Shown: positions 51,572 to 61,969 of the stretch, piece by piece
Layout of the letters: each line of letters opens with the position of its first letter
How positions within the stretch are numbered: the stretch's first letter is position 1
Source: Achatina immaculata
Lineage: Eukaryota > Mollusca > Gastropoda > Stylommatophora > Achatinidae
Direction of reading: 5' to 3'
Assembly (NCBI GenBank): GCA_009760885.1
Contig: CM019696.1
Location: forward strand, 49,344,574 to 49,408,573
DNA length: 64,000 nucleotides
Notes under the pieces: model-generated
Told to the model about the DNA's origin: nothing
Seen by the model: only the letters and a program-made list of their open reading frames with translations
Database searches by the model: none
Position numbers and translations under genes: made by a program

Positions 51572-51694
51572 CAACTGGGCATAAAGGGACAAGCAAGATT
51601 TGCAAGAGCAAGGGCATTGAGAAGCCTTTCAGAAACAGCAGAAAAGGCTTCATGCTGGCTGTGGAGTATGCGAAACAAGCATTGGGAACATAAG

Positions 51695-52244
51695 TAATTT
51701 CATTTGCCACAACCAATACCAGTCCTCCGTAGTTTTAAAATAGGAGATATTTAGGCGTCCTACCGAAGTAATAGGATTCCTGGGATAAATCCAATAAAAG
51801 AAACGGGACTGCCCCATATAAAAGGGGACGGTTGGCCATGCACATACTAGTGTCGGGATAAAGGGATAATTTACTGTAAATTAAAACAGAACTTGTGTTT
51901 TCGGTCATTGCACACTGAGGTGTAAAAATAACGAGACTGGAACATGTCAGCACTTCTCCTGTGTGCCATGATGACAGACTCACCAGCATATACATTTCAA
52001 AGATTTAAAAATGGTGGAGAAAAACTCTCTATTTACCGCACTTTTGTTAATTAAATTAATTTTTATTTGTCAAGTCAATTTTCTCGGTTTTGCAGCTATG
52101 ACTATGTCTGTATATTGAGACATGTATAAATGATCAAATAGGTGTTTTACTGCATTTTTAAAAAAATGGAATTGTTTAATTTTGCGAATATGAAATATTA
52201 CGATCTTCAACTTCCACTTTCGTCGATTCCATTAACAGAAGTTA
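51695..52244. other. Intergenic sequence, nothing recognised
   Basis: AT-rich. No exon seen. Confidence 0.5.
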
Positions 52245-52526
52245 ATGGGGGAAGTTGACAACGCCAAACGCTGTTTTGTCTTCGTTTGGGATGATTTTGA
52301 CTTCTTCAGACAAGAGAAGAGATTTATACGTTTATACAGAGACATGCTGGATATCTTATTGGAGAATAGGGTATGCTGTTATAAGCCGTATTTCACAGAT
52401 CCTTTAGCAGTTTGGTGCAAATATTGGGCTTATTGTTGTGAGTTTATTGAACCGAAATTGTTCGCACTTTTGCTCAGTGATGATGATATTGATGATGTTG
52501 ATGATGATGGTGTTGATGATTACTGA
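52245..52526 (+). other. Unidentified 93-codon open frame
   Basis: Starts MGEVDNAKRCFVFVWDDFDF and ends in an Asp-rich tail over a GATGATGAT simple repeat. Aromatic-rich, with four Cys in its second half. I recognise no family, and no splice sites decide whether it is an exon. It may be a chance frame. Confidence 0.15.
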
Positions 52527-52989
52527 CATGGTCTTCAACGCGTTATGGAGCATACACAAGGAGATGGGGGTCGATGTCCTGCCATCAATCTACACTACTA
52601 GGGTACAATCAGTAACGGAGACCGCGTCGACCTACATCATTCAACAGGCTGTCATGACACTACCTGGCACCAGACAGCACTGCTAGGCAATGAGCTTTGG
52701 GGGGGGGGGGGGGTTACACTGGGAGTGGTTTATGAACACTGGCAACAGACCAGACATCTCTGCTCTCAAACAAATCACAGACAGACCCAGTAACATACGC
52801 CATTTTAAATCGTTGGATGCCATCAATGAAATAACAGTGAAAGACAACAAAGCCCTCAATTTTTGGCAGTGCCACTAGGGTGGTTTTGATTCATTTAGCT
52901 CTTAGCTTGATTTTTTTTCTTACCATGTATTTCATATGTGGAGTCCCAGCAGTGGGATTATTTTCTGGTACGCATCAAAAAGGCCCCAG
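52527..52989. other. Intergenic, poly-G tract
   Basis: Poly-G run at about 52700-52713. Two overlapping short frames (VQSVTETAS and KQITDRPSN regions) look like mobile-element debris but I cannot assign them. Confidence 0.35.
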
Positions 52990-53150
52990 GCTCCACGCAG
53001 CCTCTAAAAATGGGTACCAGAGACATCTGAGAAGATATATGGCCAGACGTGATACTGACCACATCACACTCTCATGTGTCGCCTGTCTTAGAAATAATGG
53101 CTTAATACCGTATCCCCAATGTGCCAAAGTGGCATGGAAATGGGAAGTTT
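52990..53150 (+). mobile_element. Diverged SINE body
   Basis: Contains AAAAATGGGTACC, a GGCCAGACGTGATACTGACC block and ACATCACACTCTCATGTG, matching the middle of the SINE at 33783. A degenerate tRNA-like head is seen separately at about 53603-53670 (GTGGTCAAGTGACTGGTGGT and GGTTTAATCCC). Confidence 0.55.
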
Positions 53151-54100
53151 ATTTTTTTAATGTCATATGATTGTTCATTTTCTTTCTGTACATAGTATGA
53201 TATCACACATTGAATTCACTGAATCACACATCAAATACAAAACAAGAATTTTACATTTACCTTACATAGTATGATGCTTTTCCTATAATATTTATATACT
53301 ACTCTTTTGATCTTCAAGTATGATGTTGTAGCATATGGACATTTCTGGCTTTATTTCAGCAGTTGATGTAGAGAAAATGTTTTGTTCATGTCTTATTGAT
53401 GTCATTAAGTGTCTTGCTTATGTTATTGATGTAGAGAAAGTGTCTTTCTCATGTTTTTGATGTAGAGAAAGTGTCTTGCCCATGTTGCGGTAACTTTTTC
53501 TTGACTGCTGCTGATTACCTTACAAATGAATTATGGAAGCAATATATTTGAAAACGTAACAATTGCAGGGTATGTTAGATGGTAGTGCATCACCTCAGAT
53601 TCTCAATCATGGTGGTCAAGTGACTGGTGGTCTCATCACTTGTGGTGAAAGGTTGATGGTTTAATCCCAGTATATGATGTTCCCATTATGCCACAGTGTT
53701 ATGTCTTCTTTACAGTTCCCCTCATTCCCAACTTATTGACTCCCCTGAACACCCACAGAGTTTATGTACATACGAGGCTCAGGAGTACGATTATCCTGCG
53801 TATATCCCAAGGCTTTATTAAAGTTTTCTTATCATTTAATCATTATGAGGAAAACAGTTTTCGCTACACACAATATGCAAGAACAAATCAGTAGCAAGAG
53901 GGAAACTATGAGAGTCGGGGGGGAAAAATGAAAGTGATGGCGAAATTAAAAATTTGTCATTTTGACATTGCTAAAAATAATGTGGTGCTCACCACCATCC
54001 TGTGCCCCTCTTCCCAGCAGAGTTTGACTGTAGTGGTCCTCCAGCTTGCTCCGTCCTTCGTTTACACAGTGTACCTGGCCAAGCTCAGTCCAGTCCATTC
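53151..54100. other. Intergenic, nothing firm
   Basis: Degenerate repeats of a TTGATGTAGAGAAAGTGTCT unit at about 53360-53480. No exon seen. Confidence 0.45.
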
Positions 54101-54104
54101 TTTT

Positions 54105-54285
54105 ATGTTGTCCGCCAGTTATTATCACTGTCAGTCTCTTGATTGTTCTTTTGTGTTGTGTGCCAGTTATTATCATTGTCAGTCTCTTGATTGTTCTTTT
54201 ATGTTGTCTGACAGTTATTATCACTGTCAGTCTCTTGATTGTTCTTTTATGTTGTGTGCCAGTTATTATCATTGTCAACCTTTTG
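54105..54285. repeat. 48-bp minisatellite, 4 copies
   Basis: TTGTCTGCCAGTTATTATCA plus CTGTCAGTCTCTTGATTGTT units, next to the LINE fragment at 54262-54530. Confidence 0.93.
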
Positions 54286-54530
54286 ATTGATCGTTTTTCC
54301 TTCTACTTTTCCCTTTAGTATGGTTTTCATTATTGTATTGTGCCTCATGATATGTCCAAAATATTCAAAATGTCTGGTTCTAGAGATTTTCATTATTTCC
54401 TTTCTCAACTTCAGCTGATTTAGTACATCTTTGTTTTCTTTTCTGTCAATGGAATTCATTCTGTTTTTCTGTATATCCATATTTCAAGTGCCTTGATTTT
54501 TTTCTTTTCCATTTTCTTATTTGACATCCT
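54262..54530 (-). mobile_element. LINE fragment
   Basis: The - strand reads NQLKLRKEIMKISRTRHFEY, FGHIMRHNTIMKTILKGKVE, a LINE polymerase C-terminus related to LINE D (compare KYFGHIKRHDNLEKTVLEGY) but a separate subfamily. Confidence 0.75.
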
Positions 54531-54544
54531 TGCTTCTACATCAT

Positions 54545-55530
54545 AATGTGTGGTGTGGTGTAGTGTAGTGTAGAGTGGTGTGGTGTGGTGTGTGGTGTAT
54601 TATAGTATGGTGTAGAGTGGTGTGGTGTGGTGTGTGGTGTATTATAGTATGGTGTAGTGTAGTGTAGTATAGTATGGTGTAGTGTAGTATAGTATGGTGT
54701 AGTGTAGTGTAGTATAGTGTAATGTAGTGTAGTGTATTATAGTATGATGTAGTGTAGTATGGTGTAGTATAACGTAGTATAGTATGGTGTAGTGTAACAT
54801 AGTATAGTATGGTGTGGTGTAGCATAGCATAGTATGGTGTAGTGTAGTATAGTATAATATGGTGTAGTGTAGTATAGTATGGTGTAGTGTAGCATTGTAT
54901 AGTATGGTGTATTGTAGTGTAGTGTAGTGTAATATGGTTTAGTGTAGTGTAGAATAGTATGATGTAGTATAATATGGTGTAATATAGTGTAGTATAGCAT
55001 GGTGTAGTGTAGCATGTAATGTATTGTGGTGTAGTGTAGTGTAGCATGTAATATAGTGTGGTGTAGTGTTGTGTAGCATGTACTGTAATATGGCGTAGTG
55101 TAGTGTAGAGTGTAATGTAGTGTTGCATGCTGTGGTGTAATGCAGCATGTAATGTAGTGTTGTGTAGTATAGAGTGTAATGTAATGTTGCATGATTGTAT
55201 TGTAGTGTAACATGTAATGTAGTATGGTGTAGTGTGGTGTAGCATGTAATGTAGTGTAGCGTGTAATGTAGTATAGTGTGGTGTGGTGTAGTGTAGCATA
55301 TAACGTAGTGTGGTGTAGTGCTGTGTAACATGTAATGTAGTATGGTGTAGTGTGGTGTAGCATGTAATGTAGTGTGGTGTAATGTAGCATTTAATGTAGT
55401 GTAGTGTAATGTTGTGTAGTGTATCATGTAATGTAGTGTGGTGTAGTGTATGTAGATGTAATGTAGTGTGGTGTAGTTTATGTAGATGTAATGTAGTGTG
55501 ATGTAGTGTAGTGTGGCATGGCATATACAC
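54545..55530. repeat. 1-kb TGTAGTG-type low-complexity tract
   Basis: Irregular 5-mers (TGTAG, TGTGG, TATAG, CATGT) with almost no C on the + strand. On the - strand it gives long stop-free frames rich in His, Thr, Tyr and Leu, up to 329 codons. It ends about 40 bp before the acceptor upstream of VEPH1. Confidence 0.93.
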
Positions 55531-55593
55531 AACATTGTTCTGCTACATTCTTTTTTTTTTATTCTGTTCCAGTTTTGAGTTGAGAGTACAAAC

Positions 55594-55802
55594 ATGCATG
55601 AACTGTTTGCAGAAGTCCTCTCAAAAAAAGATCTCTCTAAAGCTGGAGAGCTCTTCTCCTTGGAGGATGAAGCAATTGAGAAGGATTTAGAGGAGATTGT
55701 CCAGCACATTCTGAAGATTGCAGACACAGAGGAATACGAGAACAATGACAATGATCAGAGCGTTGTTGAAATTTGCATCACTCGAGTTACAACAGCAATC
55801 AG
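55594..55802 (+). CDS. VEPH1: VEPH1 coding exon 1
   Basis: ATG at 55594 (A at -3), 69 codons and two bases, donor ATCAG|GTTTGT. The start is fixed by the strong match of MHELF...KKDLSKAG to the family N-terminus. Confidence 0.95.
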
Positions 55803-58800
55803 GTTTGTGCTATTTTAAAAATTGGTTTTCGAAGTTTATGCTCTTCTAGGTGATTCTAATCTGTGTGTTTCTTTATAACATTTGGATCATACATAAATTC
55901 TGTGGCTGTTTACTTTCTCTATTATGAGCAAAAATGTACTAAAGTGATGGCAAAGTTATCTGAGAAGATAAGTCAGAGCAGGCCAGTTCCTATCCCACTA
56001 CCAGTGGCGTTTCTAGTGATAGACTCAGCTAATCTTTCAGGGTTCTCTGTATCTCAGCTAATCTTCCAGGGTTCTCTGTATCTCAGCTAATCTTCCAGGG
56101 TTCTGTGTACCTCAGCTAATCTTACAGGGTTCTGTGTATCTCAGCTAGTCTTCCAGGGTTCTGTGTATCTCAGCTAATCTTACAGGGTTCTCTGTATCTC
56201 AGCTAATCTTCCAGGGTTCTGTGTATCTCAGCTAATCTTCCAGGGTTCTGTGTATCTCAGCTAATCTTCCAGGGTTCTCTGTATCTCAGCTAATCTTACA
56301 GGGTTCTGTGTATCTCAGCTAATCTTACAGGGTTCTGTGTATCTCAGCTAATCTTACAGGGTTCTGTGTATCTCAGCTAATCTTACAGGGTTCTGTGTAT
56401 CTCAGCTAATCTTACAGGGTTCTGTGTATCTCAGCTAATCTTACAGGGTTCTCTGTATCTCAGCTAATCTTACAGGGTTCTCTGTATCTCTACGGTGTAG
56501 TCTGCCCTAGATGCTTGTTTTTTTGTTGGGTCCGCTCTTGAGTCTCAGAGCTAGCCACTGTAGTCCACTCCCAGCCTGCCACAGCTCCTGATTTCCAGCA
56601 TCTTCACAACATAGGCTGCTAATAACAAGCAGATCACAATTTCAGGAACATAAAACTATAGTTTTATTTATTTACTTTTTAAAATCTGCGTCTAAAGCAA
56701 ATATTGTCGGCGCTGAGGAACGTGTGTTCACCTCACCGAAAGTGAGTTGCTTCGTTATTTCCACTGAAGTGAAGTATCCCAGTTCCCTGTAAGAAAAACT
56801 CATTTCTCATAAGTGATAGAAGTTTGCTGTGTAAGCTGCTTTTATCTGTTTATTGCTAATTAGAGGATTCATTTGTCAGATATTGCTCATAAATCTATAC
56901 ATCACTGCATCAAACCTTATGTTTCATTACATTGAAAATTGTTGTAGAAGACAAGTGAATTGTTTTGCAGAGAGTCCGAGAGAATTGAGAAGCATGCTCA
57001 GCCGCTTGTCAGTCTCTTGTCCATGTGTCTCAAACACAGCTTGACACAGAAAACCAAAGACGAAGACCCACCTCACGCCAAGATTGCTTCTGATGTCATG
57101 AGTCGCTTATTTTCTGTGGGTACCTGTCATTTGGCTGTCATTTGTAACTACTTTTTCAGATAATGTTTCCAATGTTTTAAAGTATATTAGAAGTTTTTTT
57201 TTTCCTTTAATTAAAAATTTTTCTGCCAGCATGTACAATTTATACACACTTCTTTAAAAAAAGTGAGGACAGAAAGCTATAGAAATAATGAAGAGGAAGT
57301 GATATTTGTCAGAAAGTACCAGAAAAAGTTGGACTGGAAAAGTGGATAGATAAGAGGAAAAGTGTGAAAGTTTAGAAGCAAAAAAATATGTTCATAGACT
57401 GAGGTTTGTAGGAAATAAGAATTTGTACTTCTGCAAGCTGGAGCCATGTTGATTGTTAGAAGAATGATACAGCTGCAAGCTGGAGCCATGTTGATTGTTA
57501 GAAGAATGATACAGCTGGAAGCTAGAGCCATGTTGATTGTTAGAAGAATGATACAGCTGCAAGCTAGAGCTATGTTGATTGTTAGAAGAATGATACAGCT
57601 ATCAGGGCCAGCAAACAGTCAGACAGAATCCAAGGTAATCTTTTCTTTTGGAGCTCTTGGGCTATCAGCTATTACTTCAGCAAGTTGTACTTACAGAGTA
57701 GACCCATAGATTGTGTGATCTGCCAGAAGTTTGCTGTCTGACCAGCAGAGTAGACCCATAGATTGTGTGATCTGCCAGAAGTTTGCTGTCTGACCAGCAG
57801 AGTAGACCCATAGATTGTGTGATCTGCCAGAAGTTTGCTGTCTGACCAGCAGAGTAGACCCATAGATTGTGTGATCTGCCAGAAGTTTGCTATCTGACCA
57901 ACAGAGTAGGCCCATAGATTGTGTGATCTCCATAAGTTTGCTGTCTGACCAGCAGAGTAGGCCCATAGATTGTGTGATCTCCATAAGTTTGCTATCTGAC
58001 CAAAAGAGTAGGCCCATAGATTGTGTGATCTCCATAAGTTTGCTATCTGACCAACAGAGTAGGCCCATAGATTGTGTGATGTGCCAGAAGTTTGGTATCT
58101 GACCAACAGAGTAGGCCCATAGATTGTGTGATCTGCCAGAAGTTTGGTATCTGACCAACAGAGTAGGCCCATAGATTGTGTGGTCTACCAAAAGTTTGGT
58201 ATCTGACCAGCAGAGTAGGCCCATAGATTGTGTGGTCTGCCAGAAGTTTGGTATCTGACCAGCAGAGTAGGCCCATAGATTGTGTGGTCTACCAAAAGTT
58301 TGGTATCTGACCAACAGAGTAGGCCCATAGATTGCGTGATCTCCATAAGTTTGCTGTCTGACCAGCAGAGTAGGCCCATAGATGGTGTGATGTGCCAGAA
58401 GTTTGCTATCTGACCAACAGAGTGGGCCCATAGATTGTGTGGTCTACCAAAAGTTTGCTATCTGACCAGCAGAGTAGGCCCATAGATTGTGTGGTCTACC
58501 AAAAGTTTGGTATCTGACCAACAGTGTAGGCCCATAGATTGTGTGGTCTACCAGAAGTAGTCTGACTAGCAGAGTAGGCCCATAGATTGTGTGGTCTACC
58601 AGAAGTTTGCTATCTAACCAACAGAGTAGGCCATAGATTGTGTGGTCTACCAGAAGTTTGCTATCTAACCAACAGAGTAGGCCATAGATTGTGTGGTCTG
58701 CCAGAAGTTTGCTATCTAACCAACAGAGTAGGCCATAGATTGTGTGGTCTACCAGAAGTTTGCTATCTAACCAGCAGAGTAGGCCCATAGATTGTGTGAT

Positions 58801-61729
58801 CTCCATAAGTTTGCTATCTAACCAACAGAGTAGGCCCATAGATTGTGTGATGTGCCAGAAGTTTGGTATCTGACCAACAGAGTAGGCCCATAGATTGTGT
58901 GATCTGCCAGAAGTTTGGTATCTGACCAACAGAGTAGGCCCATAGATTGTGTGGTCTACCAAAAGTTTGGTATCTGACCAGCAGAGTAGGCCCATAGATT
59001 GTGTGATCTGCCAGAAGTTTGGTATCTGACCAACAGAGTAGGCCCATAGATGGTGTGATCTGCCAGAAATTTGGTATCTGACCAACAGAGTAGGCCCATA
59101 GATTGTGTGATCTGCCAGAAGTTTGGTATCTGACCAACAGAGTAGGCCCATAGATTGTGTGATCTACCAGAAGTTTGCTATCTGACCAACAGAGTAGGCC
59201 CATAGATTGTGTGGTCTACCAAAAGTTTGCTATCTGACCAGCAGAGTAGGCCCATAGATGTGTGGTCTACCAAAAGTTTGGTATCTGACCAACAGTGTAG
59301 GCCCATAGATTGTGTGGTCTACCAGAAGTAGTCTGACCAGCAGAGTAGGCCCATAGATTGTGTGGTCTACCAGAAGTTTGGTATCTTACCAACAGAGTAG
59401 GCCCATAGATTGTGTGGTCTACCAGAAGTTTGCTATCTTACCAACAGAGTAGGCCATAGATTGTGTGGTCTGCCAGAAGTTTGCTATCTAACCAACAGAG
59501 TAGGCCATAGATTGTGTGGTCTACCAGAAGTTTGCTATCTAACCAACAGAGTAGGCCATAGATTGTGTGGTCTACCATAAGTTTGCTGTCTGACCAGCAG
59601 AGTAGGCCCATAGATGGTGTGATGTGCCAGAAGTTTGCTATCTGACCAACAGAGTGGGCCCATAGATTGTGTGGTCTACCAAAAGTTTGCTATCTGACCA
59701 GCAGAGTAGGCCCATAGATTGTGTGGTCTACCAAAAGTTTGGTATCTGACCAACAGTGTAGGCCCATAGATTGTGTGGTCTACCAGAAGTAGTCTGACTA
59801 GCAGAGTAGGCCCATAGATTGTGTGGTCTACCAGAAGTTTGCTATCTAACCAACAGAGTAGGCCATAGATTGTGTGGTCTACCAGAAGTTTGCTATCTAA
59901 CCAACAGAGTAGGCCATAGATTGTGTGGTCTGCCAGAAGTTTGCTATCTAACCAACAGAGTAGGCCATAGATTGTGTGGTCTACCAGAAGTTTGCTATCT
60001 AACCAGCAGAGTAGGCCCATAGATTGTGTGATCTCCATAAGTTTGCTATCTAACCAACAGAGTAGGCCCATAGATTGTGTGATGTGCCAGAAGTTTGGTA
60101 TCTGACCAACAGAGTAGGCCCATAGATTGTGTGATCTGCCAGAAGTTTGGTATCTGACCAACAGAGTAGGCCCATAGATTGTGTGGTCTACCAAAAGTTT
60201 GGTATCTGACCAGCAGAGTAGGCCCATAGATTGTGTGATCTGCCAGAAGTTTGGTATCTGACCAACAGAGTAGGCCCATAGATGGTGTGATCTGCCAGAA
60301 ATTTGGTATCTGACCAACAGAGTAGGCCCATAGATTGTGTGATCTGCCAGAAGTTTGGTATCTGACCAACAGAGTAGGCCCATAGATTGTGTGATCTGCC
60401 AGAAGTTTGCTATCTGACCAACAGAGTAGGCCCATAGATTGTGTGGTCTACCAAAAGTTTGCTATCTGACCAGCAGAGTAGGCCCATAGATTGTGTGGTC
60501 TACCAAAAGTTTGGTATCTGACCAACAGTGTAGGCCCATAGATTGTGTGGTCTACCAGAAGTAGTCTGACCAGCAGAGTAGGCCCATAGATTGTGTGGTC
60601 TACCAGAAGTTTGCTATCTAACCAACAGAGTAGGCCATAGATTGTGTGGTCTACCAGAAGTTTGCTATCTAACCAACAGAGTAGGCCATAGATTGTGTGG
60701 TCTGCCAGAAGTTTGCTATCTAACCAACAGAGTAGGCCATAGATTGTGTGGTCTACCAGAAGTTTGCTATCTAACCAACAGAGTAGGCCATAGATTGTGT
60801 GGTCTACCAGAAGTTTGCTATCTAACCAACAGAGTAGGCCCATAGATTGTGTGGTCTGCCAGAAGTTTGGTATCTAACCAGCAGAGTAGGCCCATTTATT
60901 GTTTGGTCTGCCATAAGCTTGCTCAGTCTAACCAGCAGAGTAGACCCATATATTGTTTGGTCTGCCATAAGCTTGCTCAGTCTAACCAGCAGAGAAGAAC
61001 CATATATTGTTTGGTCTGCCATAAGCTTGCTCAGTCTAACCAGCAGAGTAGGCCCATATATTGTTTGGTCTGCCATAAGCTTGCTCAGTCTAACCAGCAG
61101 AGAAGAACCATATATTGTTTGGTCTGCCATAAGCTTGCTCAGTCTAACCAGCAGAGAAGAACCATAGATTGTGTAGTCTGCCATAAGCTTGCTCAGTCTA
61201 ACCAGCAGAGAAGAACCATAGATTGTGTAGTCTGCCATAAGCTTGCTCAGTCTAACCAGCAGAGAAGAACCATAGATTGTGTAGTCTGCCATAAGCTTGC
61301 TCAGTCTAACCAGCAGAGAAGAACCATAGATTGTTTGGTCTACCATAAGCTTGCTCAGTCTAACCAGCAGAGAAGAACCATAGATTGTGTAGTCTGCCAT
61401 AAGCTTGCTCAGTCTAACCAGCAGAGAAGAACCATAGATTGTGTAGTCTGCCATCAGCTTGCTCAGTCTAACCAGCAGAAATTCATTTAGTTTTGTTAAT
61501 TCATATTTTCACTTTTTTTTTCCCTTTCAGCAAATTTTAATGAATATTTTTCAGTATTACACCAACAAGAAGGTCATGGCTTTGGCCATTCCAGTGGTTG
61601 TCAAATTCCTGAATTGTGAAAACAAAGACCTTGTTCGCAACGTGGCCAGCTACTTGTCCTTGGCAACCATTGACAATTCCAGCTTATTAGCTCAACACAT
61701 GCCTCTTGTTTTCTCCAGCGTCCTCAAAG
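55594..61729 (+). CDS. VEPH1: Melted/VEPH1 (PH-domain adaptor), first three coding exons
   Basis: Exons 55594-55802, 56971-57115 and 61555-61729 join in frame to the first 176 residues. They match the conserved N-terminus of melted/VEPH1: MHELFAEVLSKKDLSKAGEL, NDNDQSVVEICITRVTTAIR, ESERIEKHAQPLVSLLSMCL, DEDPPHAKIASDVMSRLF, MALAIPVVVKFL, RNVASYLSLATIDNSSLLA. The family has an N-terminal helical-repeat-like region and a C-terminal PH domain. In flies melted acts at the membrane on TOR/FoxO signalling, and in vertebrates VEPH1 modulates TGF-beta and other pathways. The PH domain lies beyond the right edge. An acceptor at 55571 (TTCCAG) 23 bases before the ATG implies a separate 5' UTR exon. The introns hold a 29-bp array, a 3.8-kb satellite and a LINE. 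Confidence 0.95.
55803..56029. other. VEPH1 intron 1, left part
   Basis: Nothing recognised before the 29-bp array. Confidence 0.6.
56030..56490. repeat. 29-bp minisatellite in VEPH1 intron 1, about 16 copies
   Basis: Units TCTCAGCTAATCTTCCAGGG plus TTCTGTGTA, alternating CTTCCAG with CTTACAG and GTGTA with CTGTA. Each unit carries CTAAT and a pyrimidine-AG. Confidence 0.95.
56491..56970. other. VEPH1 intron 1, right part
   Basis: Nothing recognised. Ends with the acceptor TGTTTTGCAG. Confidence 0.6.
56971..57115 (+). CDS. VEPH1: VEPH1 coding exon 2
   Basis: Acceptor TTTTGCAG|AGAGTC. Donor TTTTCT|GTGGGT gives 145 nt and an end MSRLFS in phase 0; this aligns without gap to the family when joined to 61555. 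Contains RIEKHAQPLVSLLSMCLKHS and PPHAKIASDVMSRLFS. Confidence 0.93.
57430..57605. repeat. 42-bp minisatellite, 4 copies
   Basis: AGCTGCAAGCTGGAGCCATG plus TTGATTGTTAGAAGAATGAT units in VEPH1 intron 2. Confidence 0.95.
57693..61485. repeat. 52-bp satellite array, about 72 copies, with higher-order repeats
   Basis: Basic unit of 52 bp: TAGGCCCATAGATTGTGTGA, TCTGCCAGAAGTTTGCTATC, TGACCAACAGAG. A 1232-bp block (from about 58440) recurs at about 59672, and part of it again 772 bp later at about 60444. From about 60890 the array changes to a 54-bp variant with ATAAGCTTGCTCAGTC and AGAAGAACC. Long frames on both strands follow from the few stop-creating positions in the unit and are not genes. Lies inside VEPH1 intron 2, ending 45 bp before the next acceptor. 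Confidence 0.97.
61555..61729 (+). CDS. VEPH1: VEPH1 coding exon 3
   Basis: Acceptor TTTTTCAG|TATTAC at 61554/61555, 58 codons plus one base, donor AAAG|GTTGGT. Reads YYTNKKVMALAIPVVVKFLN and SYLSLATIDNSSLLAQHM, ending VFSSVLK. An alternative acceptor 24 nt upstream (CCCTTTCAG|CAAATT, 61530/61531) would add QILMNIFQ in frame. Confidence 0.92.
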
Positions 61730-61969
61730 GTTGGTTCATTGTCCTGTGCTTGGAAGAAGTGTCCTGCCTCATGTAATGCTGGAAGGTGGCTGACCCTTGT
61801 AGGGAGTTTTCATAAGAATGTAGGGCAGTGTTTCCCAGAGCGGGTTGTACAGGCCCCTCCTTCACCTGGGAGTGTGGGGAAAAGATCCAGGGTGCCAGGG
61901 AGAAGTGAGTGGCTGGGTTGCATTAGAACCAACTGATCAAGAAATATTTTTGGGCTTGTAGTGTGAAAG
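61730..61969. other. VEPH1 intron 3, left part
   Basis: Nothing recognised before the LINE. Confidence 0.6.

Noticed and set aside
54541..55751. A 329-codon His/Thr/Tyr-rich frame on the - strand and overlapping frames
   Set aside because: It is the complement of the TGTAG-type low-complexity tract, open in several frames at once, and partly opposite the real VEPH1 exon 1.
57672..61490. Long open frames on both strands (up to 246 codons) with regular repeats
   Set aside because: They follow the 52-bp satellite on both strands; length is due to rare stop positions in the unit. Variation does not favour silent sites and the array is inside a VEPH1 intron.
55594..61729. Identification as an apoptosis inhibitor (API5-like) helical repeat protein
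   Set aside because: The N-terminal blocks MHELF...KKDLS, QSVVEICITRVTTAIR and PPHAKIASD match melted/VEPH1 throughout, whereas API5 does not share them.
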